Assembly (NCBI GenBank): GCA_017547085.1
Contig: JAFYQM010000051.1
Coordinates: 1 to 64,000, forward strand
Source: Oscillibacter sp.
GTDB taxonomy: Bacteria; Bacillota; Clostridia; Oscillospirales; Oscillospiraceae
Direction: 5' to 3'
DNA length: 64,000 bases
This document shows, piece by piece, positions 52,010 to 61,223 of this stretch; within the stretch, counting starts at the first letter, position 1; every line of letters starts with the position of its first letter. The notes beneath the pieces were generated by a model. It ran no database searches and had not been told where the DNA came from. It saw only the letters and a list, made by a program, of their open reading frames with translations. The translations under genes were made by a program, and so were the position numbers.

Positions 52010-52858
52010 TTATTTGCGTCCCGTTTGTGTATTGGGCTCCAATCTTGCCAGCGCAAAGGCAAGCAGAAATCCACCCGCACAGCACAGGACGGATAACAGC
52101 ACTTCCCTACTGCCCTGATACGCCGTGGGGATGATGGCCAGCGTGGACGCCGCCACAATCCCCAAAATCCCGTGAAAGACCTCGGAATAATGCGCCCGAA
52201 GCAGCCGGTCCATCATACGTGCCAGCAAGACGATTGCCAGCAGCATCCCCGGCAGAGCCGCAGACAACACCGAAAGATCCAGCCGGGCCAATCCATCCAG
52301 TACCGGCTGGTAGAGCCCCAGTCCCATCAGGATCGAGGAAGAGGTCAGCCCGGGAATGACAGCGCCCATCCCCCACAGAACACCGCAAAATGTGTACCAC
52401 CAGCCGTTCGGTACCACCGAAACCGTCCCGGCATAACGGACAAAGCACAACAGCGCAAAGGCCGGCAGTGCACATATGGCAAAGCAGAGCCATGCCCGCG
52501 AGGAGGAGCCTTGCCGGCCACTCTCCCGCAGCAGCTGTGGAACCGTTCCTGCAATCAAACCAATAAACAACCACGTTGTCACGGTACCGGAGCCATCCAG
52601 TGCAACTGCAATTCCCCGTGCAAAAGCAAGAAATCCTGCACACCAGCCGATGGCAAGCGGAACCAGCCATAGGCCATATTTCGGTAATGCCGTCAGCGGA
52701 TGGGTCAGTAATTCCATAAACGGGCGGTAGATACCGAAAATCACGGCCAGTACGCCACCGGAAAGCCCCGGTAAAATTGCTCCCGCCCCGATCAGAATCC
52801 CGCACAGCAGGTTGCGCAGCCAGTGGATGGTGCATTTTCTACGCGGTTGCCTTTGCAT
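52010..52858 (-). CDS. DUF368 membrane protein, PopT-type polyprenyl-phosphate transporter
   Basis: A 282-residue protein with eight or so helices. Both family repeats are visible: GAGAILPGLSGGVLAVIFGIY near residue 25 and GAVIPGLTSSSILMGLGLY near 165. DUF368 proteins were shown to recycle undecaprenyl phosphate across the membrane (PopT). Start ATG 52858. Confidence 0.88.
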   Translation of the reverse strand: MQRQPRRKCTIHWLRNLLCGILIGAGAILPGLSGGVLAVIFGIYRPFMELLTHPLTALPKYGLWLVPLAIGWCAGFLAFARGIAVALDGSGTVTTWLFIGLIAGTVPQLLRESGRQGSSSRAWLCFAICALPAFALLCFVRYAGTVSVVPNGWWYTFCGVLWGMGAVIPGLTSSSILMGLGLYQPVLDGLARLDLSVLSAALPGMLLAIVLLARMMDRLLRAHYSEVFHGILGIVAASTLAIIPTAYQGSREVLLSVLCCAGGFLLAFALARLEPNTQTGRK

Positions 52859-53050
52859 ACTCGCACCTCACGTTCCCTTCCTTGATAAACAGAGTTTTGC
52901 CGGACCGTTTCCATCCGATACCTTGGATTTTTTCTAAAATTTTTCCTTCACTTTATGGATTTCAGCAGTAGCTTTTGGTGCAGGACAGTGCTACAATAAT
53001 CGTGAAATTTCCTTTCCTATCATCTGCGTCAAATCATCGAGGAGTTTACC

Positions 53051-54418
53051 ATGCCAAGAACACGCAGTTACGAAATCGATATGTGCAGCGGTGCTATTCT
53101 GCCAAAGCTTTTGCAGTTTGCTGTGCCGCTGATGTTGTCCAGTATTCTGCAGTTGCTGTTTAACGCCGCAGATATTGTTGTCGTGGGCCGCTTTGCCGGC
53201 GACAACTCTTTGGCCGCCGTTGGCTCCACAACCTCTCTGATCAACCTGCTGACCAACCTGTTCATCGGTCTCTCCGTGGGCGCCAACATTTTAGCCGCCC
53301 GCGCCTATGGTGCCAATGACCACAAAGGTTTAAAGGAGATCGTTCATACCTCCATGCTGCTTAGTATGATCAGTGGTGTGATCCTTGCCGTTGTCGGTTT
53401 CTTCCTGGCCGAAACACTCCTGGGCCTGATGCAGTCTCCCCCCGCGGTCCTGGATCTGGCAGCCCTTTACTTGAGGATCTACTTTCTCGGTATGCCCGCT
53501 ACCCTGATCTACAACTTCGGTGCCGCGCTGCTGCGGGCCGCCGGTGATACCCGCCGCCCCCTGTACTATCTGCTCCTATCCGGCATTTTGAATGTCGTAC
53601 TGAATTTGGTCCTTGTTATTGTGTTCCATATGGATGTAGCTGGCGTGGCAATCGCCACCGTGGCCTCCCAGTGCCTTTCCGCACTACTGGTGGTCCGCTG
53701 TATGCTGCTGGAACCCGGCGGCGTCCATCTGGTGCTGCAGCACCTGCACATTCACCCCGCACAGCTGAAGGAAATTCTACGCATCGGCCTGCCGGCAGGT
53801 CTGCAAAGCACCCTGTTTTCCCTGTCTAATGTTGTCATCCAATCCACTATCAACACCTTCGGTGAAATCGTGGTTGCCGGAAGCGCAGCGGCAGCCAATA
53901 TTGAGGGATTTCTCTATGTAGCCATGAACGCCTTTTATCAGGCCAATGTATCGTTTACCAGCCAGAACATGGGTGCCGGACATCATGACCGTATCCGCCC
54001 AATTCTTTCCCGTACATTGATCTGTGTTCTTGCCGTAGGTCTCTCATTTGGCGGTTTGATCATTCTTCTGGGCACACATCTCCTCGGCTTCTACACCGAC
54101 AGTCCTGCTGTCATTGCCGCAGGTATGGATCGTTTGATCATTCTCTGCTCCACCTACGTTCTCTGCGGCTTGATGGAGGCCTATGTAGGCTCTCTGCGTG
54201 GCCTTGGCTATTCCGTTATGCCTATGATCGTTTCTCTGGTAGGCGCTTGCGGCCTCCGGTTGGTGTGGATTGCCACCATTTTCCAGTTGCCTCGGTTCCA
54301 TACTATTCAAATGCTCTACGTTTCTTATCCTGTCAGTTGGTTTTTAACCACTGCAACCCATGCCATTTGCTTCCTGTTGGCGATACGAAAACTGAGGAAA
54401 CAGTTTGCAGACATATAA
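53051..54418 (+). CDS. MATE-family multidrug efflux transporter
   Basis: A 455-residue protein with 12 helices. N-terminal IDMCSGAILPKLLQFAVPLMLSSILQLLFNAADIVVVGRFAG and GLSVGANILAARAYGA, and the later NMGAG motif, are typical of the NorM/DinF-like clostridial MATE group. An extended -10 (TGCTACAAT, TACAAT at 52992-52997) precedes it. SD GAGGAG. Confidence 0.92.
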   Translation: MPRTRSYEIDMCSGAILPKLLQFAVPLMLSSILQLLFNAADIVVVGRFAGDNSLAAVGSTTSLINLLTNLFIGLSVGANILAARAYGANDHKGLKEIVHTSMLLSMISGVILAVVGFFLAETLLGLMQSPPAVLDLAALYLRIYFLGMPATLIYNFGAALLRAAGDTRRPLYYLLLSGILNVVLNLVLVIVFHMDVAGVAIATVASQCLSALLVVRCMLLEPGGVHLVLQHLHIHPAQLKEILRIGLPAGLQSTLFSLSNVVIQSTINTFGEIVVAGSAAAANIEGFLYVAMNAFYQANVSFTSQNMGAGHHDRIRPILSRTLICVLAVGLSFGGLIILLGTHLLGFYTDSPAVIAAGMDRLIILCSTYVLCGLMEAYVGSLRGLGYSVMPMIVSLVGACGLRLVWIATIFQLPRFHTIQMLYVSYPVSWFLTTATHAICFLLAIRKLRKQFADI

Positions 54419-54449
54419 AAAGCTGTGTGCCAAAGGCACACAGCTTTTT
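54417..54449. terminator. Bidirectional terminator
   Basis: A perfect 15-bp stem A5-GCTGTGTGCC / GGCACACAGC-T5 with loop AAA, between convergent genes. Confidence 0.93.
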
Positions 54450-54451
54450 TC

Positions 54452-54754
54452 TTACAGTCCGAACCGTGTCTTAATTGCCAGTGCCACACAGGCACCCAGC
54501 AGCAGCGTCAGTGCGCCGGTTCCCCAGAGCAGATTGTAGGTGACCGCCTCCTTATCCCTTCCCCGCAGGTCTGCGGCAGAAAGGAATGCCCGAAGCGCAA
54601 TCAGCGCAAATACGACTGCAATCAAATCCGCCGCCAGCCGAAGCTCCAGCGCCGCCGCGCCCAGATACAGCAGGAATCCCACCCCGGAAATTCCGGTCCA
54701 GCGATTGATCTGCGGAACCGTCCGCAGCAAGAAGCCTTTGTTCTCTTTTTTCAT
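54452..54754 (-). CDS. Small three-helix membrane protein of unknown function
   Basis: A 100-residue protein with a basic N-terminus (KKENKGFLLR) and three hydrophobic segments at about 22-38, 40-58 and 72-92. Positioned 15 bases after the penicillin-binding protein gene, it is probably the last gene of the FtsW-PBP operon. The family is not recognised. Confidence 0.6.
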   Translation of the reverse strand: MKKENKGFLLRTVPQINRWTGISGVGFLLYLGAAALELRLAADLIAVVFALIALRAFLSAADLRGRDKEAVTYNLLWGTGALTLLLGACVALAIKTRFGL

Positions 54755-54769
54755 GGTCTCTGTCTCTCC

Positions 54770-56137
54770 TTAATATCCATTTACGATCACATCCAGCACC
54801 CGTCCGGCCACATTTCCAGCCACAGCATTTCCCCCGCCGCCGTGTTCCACCAGTACCACAAAGGCGTAGGGTGCCTCTTCATTCTGCAGGAAGCCCGCAA
54901 ACCACGCATGAGGCGCCTCATCCGCTCCCACTTCGGCTGTGCCGCTCTTAGCGCACAGTTCCATATTGGGAAAGCGGCTGGTTCCATAGGTCTTTTCCAC
55001 GTTGGCGGTCAACAATTCCGTCATCTTTTCCGCAGTCTCGGGTTTTATCAGTGTACCTGTCTTACGGGTCACATGCGGTATGGAGGAAATCCCAAGGGGC
55101 GACACCGTTTTTTCTACAAGATATGGCACCGCCGCCTTGCCGCCGTTTGCAATAGCGCCCATGTATACCAGAAGTGCACAGGGATTCATCCGGTCGTGAT
55201 ACTGTCCCACGCCGGCCCAGCCTAATTGGCCGTCGGTGATATCCTGCCAGTTGAATACGCTCTTCGCCGTAGGCAGCCCACTGACAGAGTAGCTGCCTGT
55301 CAGCCCCGCCTTTTCCGTGTAGTCCTTCAGCGTATCCACTCCCAGTTCCACCGCCATTTCCGCAAACGCCACATTGCAGGAGTTGGCAAAAGCATCCGAA
55401 AGGGATTGTACCCCGTGGACGCCGGAGCAGACAATGGTCTCCTCCCCCAGCTGTACGCTGCCTTGACAATCCCACGTTCTCGTCTCCGCGTCCGGCAACT
55501 GTTCCAGCGCCGCCGTCAGTGTCACAGTCTTAAAAACAGAGCCGGGCACCGCAGTCGTAGAAAGGAAGCGGTTCAGATAGGCACCTTCATAGCGTTCGTT
55601 GGTCTCGATGTCCTCCGGCACTGCCAGCGGGTCATAGGACGGTCCTGACACCATACAGAGAATTTCACCTGTCTTGTAGTTGTAGACCGCCACGGTTCCC
55701 GCATGCCCGTTCAGCGCCTGATAGGCCTCGTAATTATAGCGGGCGTCGATGGTCAAATAGAGTTCATTTCCCTTTTCCGCGCCATAGGCGCCGTTCAGGA
55801 GATCGTAGCCGGTCAGCCGGTCCGCAAAGGCCTGCAGTGCGCTGGTTCCGATATTCCCCTGCAGGTCACCTACCGCGTGAAGCGTGGCCTTGCGGACCGT
55901 TTCGCTGTCATAGTAGGTCCTTTTTCCATCTTCCACCGCAGACAGCACGTCGCCGTCCCGATCCAGAATGCTTCCCACGGAAAGCACGCCACGGTTATCG
56001 TACAAATGTCGGTTAAAAGCCGAGGATGCCCAGCTTCCGCCATCCGTAACCCAGCGGAATACAAAAATAGCCAATCCTGCTGCCAGCAGCATCGCCAGCA
56101 CTGCGCAAACGACTGCGCGCCGTTCAATCTTCCGCAT
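54770..56137 (-). CDS. Class B penicillin-binding protein (PbpA/FtsI-like transpeptidase)
   Basis: A 455-residue protein with a signal anchor at 8-30. The transpeptidase motifs are S200-V-F-K203, S253-C-N255 and K397-S-G-T400. The N-terminal pedestal is short, as in the PbpA group. ATG 56137 has AAAGGAGG and overlaps the ftsW/rodA-like gene by 14 bases. With its FtsW/RodA partner it would form a peptidoglycan polymerase-transpeptidase pair, perhaps for sporulation or growth. Confidence 0.92.
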   Translation of the reverse strand: MRKIERRAVVCAVLAMLLAAGLAIFVFRWVTDGGSWASSAFNRHLYDNRGVLSVGSILDRDGDVLSAVEDGKRTYYDSETVRKATLHAVGDLQGNIGTSALQAFADRLTGYDLLNGAYGAEKGNELYLTIDARYNYEAYQALNGHAGTVAVYNYKTGEILCMVSGPSYDPLAVPEDIETNERYEGAYLNRFLSTTAVPGSVFKTVTLTAALEQLPDAETRTWDCQGSVQLGEETIVCSGVHGVQSLSDAFANSCNVAFAEMAVELGVDTLKDYTEKAGLTGSYSVSGLPTAKSVFNWQDITDGQLGWAGVGQYHDRMNPCALLVYMGAIANGGKAAVPYLVEKTVSPLGISSIPHVTRKTGTLIKPETAEKMTELLTANVEKTYGTSRFPNMELCAKSGTAEVGADEAPHAWFAGFLQNEEAPYAFVVLVEHGGGGNAVAGNVAGRVLDVIVNGY

Positions 56138-57938
56138 CGTATGCCTCCTTTCTTTCGAAAGGATCATCCCAGTCCACACGCGCTCTGGCCTGTTCGGTCA
56201 GGCGCTTCTGCATCCCCCTCCGAATGGCAAAGCTGGCGTTTTCCCGGGTATCGGTAGCTTTCAGAAATGCCAGCAGTCCCCACGCGCTCATCATGGCAGA
56301 ACCACCATTGGAAACAAAGGGGAATGTCACACCGGTCAGCGGCAGCAGATCCACCGCGCCGAACACATTCAGGCAGGTCTGGAATACCATCAGCGATCCC
56401 GCCGCGCAGGCGGCAATGATATAGAAACTGGAACGCCCCACACGACAGGCCCGTACCGCAAACACCGCCAGCGTAATGATGGAACCTACCGCCAGAAGCG
56501 CGATCAGCAGCCCCCATTCCTCGCAGAGGATACCAAACACCAGATCGGTATCTGCCGCAGCAATGCGCTGCAGCCAGCCATTCCCGGCCCCCATTCCAAA
56601 CAGGCCGCCTGATGCCGCTGCCGACATGGTACGGGTTTGCTGGTAGCCTGTGGTGGAAGCCGCCTCCCATGCGTGGCCCCACGAAGCAAAGCGGCTGAGA
56701 ATGTAGGGCTTGAACTTCAAAATGATTCCTGCGCCGAACACGGCTCCCCCGCAGATCAAGGACAACGTAGCAAAGTCACCGGAGCGCAGATAGGCAATGA
56801 CCAGAAAGGTCACAAAGAAAATGGCAGCCGTGCCGAAATCGCTCATCAGTCCCAACAGGCCAATACAGACACCCGTCAGCACGATAAACAGCGTCAGATT
56901 CCGCTTATGGAACAAGCGCTCCAGCGTGGCCGCCCCCGCAAATATATAGCAGATCTTGGCAATCTCCGACGGCTGGAACGACATCCCGCCAATGGAGATC
57001 CAGTTGACCGCGCCGTATTTCCGGCTGCCCAGCACTAGTGTGATACCCAGTAAACCGATGGCGGCTGCCGCCATGCACCAACGGTATTTCTGCACGCGGG
57101 AAAGGTCCCGCAAAAACACGCCCAGCACCAGAAACAGCACCAGTCCCAGCACAATGGCAGCAAATTGCTTAAACAAGCTTGCCGGCGCGCTGGAGGCCGT
57201 CACCGCCAGCGAAAGGGTGGAGAGAAAGAACGCTATGGTCTCCATCTCAAATCCCACACACTGCCCAATGCGCAGCACGAAAAAATAGATCCACATCACA
57301 GCTGTCAGCCCTAAAAAGGTGAGCGGGATCGCGGCAGACGCTGCCTCTCCCTCGGCAATCACCAGCTGCAGGCAGGTCAGAATCTGGAATACCGTCAGCC
57401 ACACAAACGACGGCCAAATGGCAACAGGCCGCTCTGCGTAACGTTGCTTTTCCACTTCCTCCCGGTCCACCACCGTTTGGGGCAGAAATACCAGCGGCAC
57501 ACCGCCCAGCGTAATGGTATCACCCAATTTGACGGTCGTAGCTGTCTGCACCGGCGTGCCGTTTACTGCCGTTCCTCCCTTGGAGCCAAGATCATACAGT
57601 TTCCAGACATCGTCCCCACTGCGGCACAATGCCGCATGCTGACGGGAAATACTGGGATAATTCAGGGATACATCCGCCATGCGGCTGCGTCCGATGATGT
57701 TTTCCCAGTGGGTCAGCAGAATGGGCGTGCCGTTCGGAAGGCTCAGCTGGGCCCAAACCTCAGGCGTATGTGGGATCTTTAAAAGCGACCGCACCGCCCG
57801 ATACAAAATCAAAACTGCCAGCGCCGGAAAGAAAAAGCGCAAAAGAGTCGTAAACCACACACCAAACAGCGGATTCTTTGACAAAAAAGTTGTAAAATTC
57901 GTCAGTACCGCTTGAAACGGCTGCAAGATCTGTTCCAC
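56124..57938 (-). CDS. FHA-domain fused FtsW/RodA/SpoVE-type peptidoglycan polymerase
   Basis: A 604-residue protein. An N-terminal helix (28-48) is followed by an FHA domain (about 75-150: IGRSRMADVSLNYPSISRQHAALC, GSKGGTAVNG) and then a SEDS domain with about ten helices, including AVNWISIGGMSFQPSEIAKICYIF, SDFGTAAIFF and LPLTGVTFPFVSNGGSAMMSAWGLLAF. The start is a GTG at 57938 behind AGGAGG. The FHA part suggests control through Ser/Thr phosphorylation. Confidence 0.92.
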   Translation of the reverse strand: MEQILQPFQAVLTNFTTFLSKNPLFGVWFTTLLRFFFPALAVLILYRAVRSLLKIPHTPEVWAQLSLPNGTPILLTHWENIIGRSRMADVSLNYPSISRQHAALCRSGDDVWKLYDLGSKGGTAVNGTPVQTATTVKLGDTITLGGVPLVFLPQTVVDREEVEKQRYAERPVAIWPSFVWLTVFQILTCLQLVIAEGEAASAAIPLTFLGLTAVMWIYFFVLRIGQCVGFEMETIAFFLSTLSLAVTASSAPASLFKQFAAIVLGLVLFLVLGVFLRDLSRVQKYRWCMAAAAIGLLGITLVLGSRKYGAVNWISIGGMSFQPSEIAKICYIFAGAATLERLFHKRNLTLFIVLTGVCIGLLGLMSDFGTAAIFFVTFLVIAYLRSGDFATLSLICGGAVFGAGIILKFKPYILSRFASWGHAWEAASTTGYQQTRTMSAAASGGLFGMGAGNGWLQRIAAADTDLVFGILCEEWGLLIALLAVGSIITLAVFAVRACRVGRSSFYIIAACAAGSLMVFQTCLNVFGAVDLLPLTGVTFPFVSNGGSAMMSAWGLLAFLKATDTRENASFAIRRGMQKRLTEQARARVDWDDPFERKEAYDAED

Positions 57939-58119
57939 CAGGCTGCGCCCTCCTTCCCGAAAATTTGTTTCAGTATATCATCTTTTCCCGTCGCTGTATA
58001 CCCCGCTGACAGGTCACATGGGCTGAATTTACAATCATTTCAAAATTTTAAGTTTTTCCATTTCTTTTTAAAAAAACCGATATTTCTCTAAAATGTATGT
58101 TTTTTTCTCCTCTTCACTC

Positions 58120-58148
58120 TTGACCTTGCGCTAAAAATCCATTAGAAT
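58120..58148 (+). promoter_or_regulatory. Sigma-A promoter of the radical SAM gene
   Basis: TTGACC at 58120-58125, 17 bases, TAGAAT at 58143-58148. Confidence 0.6.
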
Positions 58149-58223
58149 AAATCAATATGCATTACATCTGTTAAGCGGATTCTATTCCGTTTCAATATAT
58201 CGAACGAAAGGTCGATCAATATC

Positions 58224-59111
58224 ATGAAACATCCCTATAAGACGCGGGAAGGCGGCGCAACGGTGACGATTTTCGTCCCCTATGACTGCAATAACCATTG
58301 CCCTTTCTGCATCAATAAAGGAGAATACGCCGATCTGACAGGCTTCTCTCTGGAAAAGATCTGCCAGAGTATCCGGCGCATGGATTCCATCACCCCCTAC
58401 TGTGACTTTGTGTTTACCGGTGGCGAACCCTTTGCCGATATTGAAAAGCTCCAGATCATGCTGGACCAGATCCCCACTACCCACAAAGTCTATATCAACA
58501 CCACCCTGCCCGTCTCTGAGTGCCAGTCCGAAGAGGATATTCTGGCATTTGCCGAGCGTAACAAGGACAAAATCACCTGCATCAATGTCTCCCGCCATAT
58601 GCAAAAGTATGTGGTGGAGTCCAACGACGGACTGCTGGCCCGTCTGCCGGTTCCCTTCCGCATCAACTGCGTGCTGTATAAGAACTATCCCGCAGAAAAG
58701 CTGCCCGATTTCATGGAGCGTTTCCTGAAGGTTCCCGGTGCATCCATCCAGTTCCGCTTCGACTACACCGCCACCACGCCCGAAAATCTCTACGAGACCG
58801 AGGGTGACAAGATTCTGCACGACTTGAAGCAGATCGCCAAGTACACCGGTCTGGACGGCTGCCGCATGCGCAACGGCTTCCACTTTGACTACAAGGGCAT
58901 GGAAATGACCTATCATAAGACGCTTCCCTATTCCACCATCGTGGAAACCGATCCCGTGGACGGCGTGACCTACGACATTCTGTATGATATCCTCATCAAG
59001 CAGAACGGCGACATCCACTCCGACTGGACCGGCGTGCTGATGGATGTGGACGCTTACGAAAAGGTCGTGTTTGAACCCTACGACCTGAAGTGGCTGGAGC
59101 GCGTCAATTAA
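58224..59111 (+). CDS. Radical SAM protein of unknown function
   Basis: A 295-residue protein. The [4Fe-4S] motif CNNHCPFC uses C22, C26 and C29 and is followed by FVFTGGEPFADIEKL, the SAM-binding GGE motif. There is no SPASM or other Cys-rich extension. The protein is near the minimum size for the fold. It stands alone, with a terminator after it, and the substrate cannot be deduced. Confidence 0.85.
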   Translation: MKHPYKTREGGATVTIFVPYDCNNHCPFCINKGEYADLTGFSLEKICQSIRRMDSITPYCDFVFTGGEPFADIEKLQIMLDQIPTTHKVYINTTLPVSECQSEEDILAFAERNKDKITCINVSRHMQKYVVESNDGLLARLPVPFRINCVLYKNYPAEKLPDFMERFLKVPGASIQFRFDYTATTPENLYETEGDKILHDLKQIAKYTGLDGCRMRNGFHFDYKGMEMTYHKTLPYSTIVETDPVDGVTYDILYDILIKQNGDIHSDWTGVLMDVDAYEKVVFEPYDLKWLERVN

Positions 59112-59120
59112 CAGCAAATG

Positions 59121-59150
59121 AAAGCGGCGGAACCTTCCGCCGCTTTTTCC
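59121..59150 (+). terminator. Terminator of the radical SAM gene
   Basis: A 12-bp stem AAAGCGGCGGAA / TTCCGCCGCTTT with a two-base centre, running into T's. Confidence 0.85.
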
Positions 59151-59167
59151 ATATGGGAGGAAATACT

Positions 59168-60085
59168 ATGAAAGACATCAAAACCGTTGGTATCATCGGC
59201 CTTGGCGCACTGGGCACCCTGTATGCCCATCTGTTTACCCGCGCGCTGGGCCGCGACCGTGTCCTTGTGCTGGCAGATGCCGAGCGCACAGAGCGTTATC
59301 AGCAGGAAGGCTTTTCCTTCAACGGCGAAGCCTGTGATTTTCAGTATGTGGATGCTGCCAAAGCAACTGAGCCTGTGGACCTGCTGGTCTTTGCCGTCAA
59401 ATTTGGAGGCTTGGATGCTGCGATTTCCACCTGCCGCCATCTGGTCACGCCGGAAACCACCCTCATTTCCGTTCTCAACGGCATCAGCAGTGAGGAAGTT
59501 CTCAGCACTGCCTTCTCTCCGGAACAGGTAGTCTGGTGTATCGCGCAGAAAATGTCCGCGAAAAAAGAAGGAAACTGTGTCACTGCAAATCCCATAGGAG
59601 AACTAGCTCTTGGTATTCCGACCGGAGCAGATGCCGCCCATTTCCACCGTCTGACCGCATTCCTTGGGGGAATTGATTTTCCTTTCTCTGTGCCCGAGGA
59701 CATCCGCACCCAGATGTGGAGCAAACTGCTGTGCAATACCGGCTGCAACCAGACAACCATGGTGTACCGCTGCGGCTACGGCGGCATCCAAGCTGCCGGA
59801 GAAGCCCGCGAAACCATGCTGGGCGCTATGCGGGAAGTGGTACAGGTGGCAAACGCCGAAGGCGTTCCCCTGTCTGAGGCCGACATCAACAGTTGGGTCT
59901 CCATTCTCGATACCTTCCCCGCAGACGGAGAGACCTCCATGCGGCAGGACAGCAAAGCCGGCCGCAGGAGCGAAGTGGAGCTGTTTGCCGGCACCATCCG
60001 CCGTCTGGCGGCAAAGCACGGCATTGCCGTTCCGGTCAACGACCGGCTGTATGAACAGATCCAGTCCATGGAATCTGCTTACTAA
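59168..60085 (+). CDS. 2-Dehydropantoate 2-reductase (ketopantoate reductase) family protein
   Basis: A 305-residue NADPH-dependent reductase. The Rossmann motif GLGALG is at residues 11-16, followed by VFAVKFGGLDAAI, TLISVLNGISSEEVL and the catalytic-Lys region MWSKLLCNTGCNQTT, then TSMRQDSKAGRRSEVELFAGTI. Many paralogues do not act in pantothenate synthesis, so panE is not assigned. ATG 59168 has GGGAGG upstream. Confidence 0.85.
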   Translation: MKDIKTVGIIGLGALGTLYAHLFTRALGRDRVLVLADAERTERYQQEGFSFNGEACDFQYVDAAKATEPVDLLVFAVKFGGLDAAISTCRHLVTPETTLISVLNGISSEEVLSTAFSPEQVVWCIAQKMSAKKEGNCVTANPIGELALGIPTGADAAHFHRLTAFLGGIDFPFSVPEDIRTQMWSKLLCNTGCNQTTMVYRCGYGGIQAAGEARETMLGAMREVVQVANAEGVPLSEADINSWVSILDTFPADGETSMRQDSKAGRRSEVELFAGTIRRLAAKHGIAVPVNDRLYEQIQSMESAY

Positions 60086-60094
60086 CCATCCATA

Positions 60095-60126
60095 AAATCC
60101 CCCGTGCCGTTTGGCACGGGGGATTT
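60095..60126. terminator. Bidirectional terminator
   Basis: A perfect 14-bp stem AAATCCCCCGTGCC / GGCACGGGGGATTT with a four-base loop, between convergent genes. Confidence 0.9.
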
Positions 60127-60130
60127 CCTT

Positions 60131-61162
60131 TTACCAGCGATTCTTTACTTTTTCTGCAAATCCGAGGAAGTCTTTCAATTCTATCACAGAACCGTCATCC
60201 AGCACCATGCGACCATTGAACTTGCCGAACACCTGATGCTGGTCGCTCTCAATCACCAGCACACTGGTGCGGGACGCACGGTCCAGCACCGGCGTGAAAT
60301 CCATTTCAAACCGGCCGTCTGAGGAAGTGAAGGTCCACGGAGAAAGGAAATCATCCTTCCCATCAGCCGTCTTGGGAATGTTGAAGCTGACATGTTCAAA
60401 TTTATGGGCCTTACCGTCCACAAAGATCATGTTTTCACTGGCAGCGGACGTATCGCCAAAGCCGTAACCGATGTTGAAACCCACCACATGGCCATCCACT
60501 TCGCCGTGGCCTGCGCCCCAGTACCAAGTATTGCTGTACGTCCAGACACCACGGCCCCAGTCCAGCAGGCCGAAGCTGTCCTTCGGCTCAAAACGGTATT
60601 CCGTGCCTGCGGCGTTGACCGTACCGGAGGCGCGCATACCCACGATCTTCTGATTGTAATAGAACGCTTTTGGTGCATCTGGAAATGGCGTGGCAATGAC
60701 CATGCTGTCTTCCGGCTCCTCCATCAGCAGAATATCTGCGTCAAAGGGCTTTCCATCCGCAAAGTTATCCATATGGGCTTTCAGATGACGCACGCCGTTT
60801 TCCACGGTAAAAGTAAACTCTGACTTTCCGATCACCAGATGGCTGACGCCACACGCACTGGAGGAAGGCAGATTCGTCTTTCCCATGGGCAGCACACCAA
60901 TCGGACTGACGGTCCGCTCCGCCGGTCTGGTAAAATCCAGAATGGAGGCGCTGAGCATGCTCATGTAGGAGTTATCATCCAGCGTCAATGCAATGCCGAA
61001 GCGGTCATTGTAGATGAGGTAATAATCCCACTCCTTGATGCGCAGCGCCGGAGCCTTAATGTCCCTCCGGTCATATTCCCGCACCAGCGAGGTGGCATAG
61101 CCAGCCTCCTGCAGGCATCCCTTTTCGTCCAGCAGCTTTCCGGCAGATATGCGGTGTTCCAT
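60131..61162 (-). CDS. DUF2804 protein
   Basis: A 343-residue protein with the DUF2804 pattern: an N-terminal EHRIS...GKLLDEKGCLQEAGYA, the central PKDSFGLLDWGRGVWTYSNTWYWGAGHG and a beta-rich C-terminal half. The function is unknown; the fold is probably a lipocalin-like double barrel, like the tocopherol-cyclase-like protein at 29245. ATG 61162 follows AAAGGGTG. It lies 61 bases behind selD and may be read through from it. Confidence 0.82.
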   Translation of the reverse strand: MEHRISAGKLLDEKGCLQEAGYATSLVREYDRRDIKAPALRIKEWDYYLIYNDRFGIALTLDDNSYMSMLSASILDFTRPAERTVSPIGVLPMGKTNLPSSSACGVSHLVIGKSEFTFTVENGVRHLKAHMDNFADGKPFDADILLMEEPEDSMVIATPFPDAPKAFYYNQKIVGMRASGTVNAAGTEYRFEPKDSFGLLDWGRGVWTYSNTWYWGAGHGEVDGHVVGFNIGYGFGDTSAASENMIFVDGKAHKFEHVSFNIPKTADGKDDFLSPWTFTSSDGRFEMDFTPVLDRASRTSVLVIESDQHQVFGKFNGRMVLDDGSVIELKDFLGFAEKVKNRW

Positions 61163-61223
61163 TTTTGTCACCCTTTCCCGTTTTTCTCAGCGTACCACAC
61201 CTGTGACGCTTACGCAAGAACTG

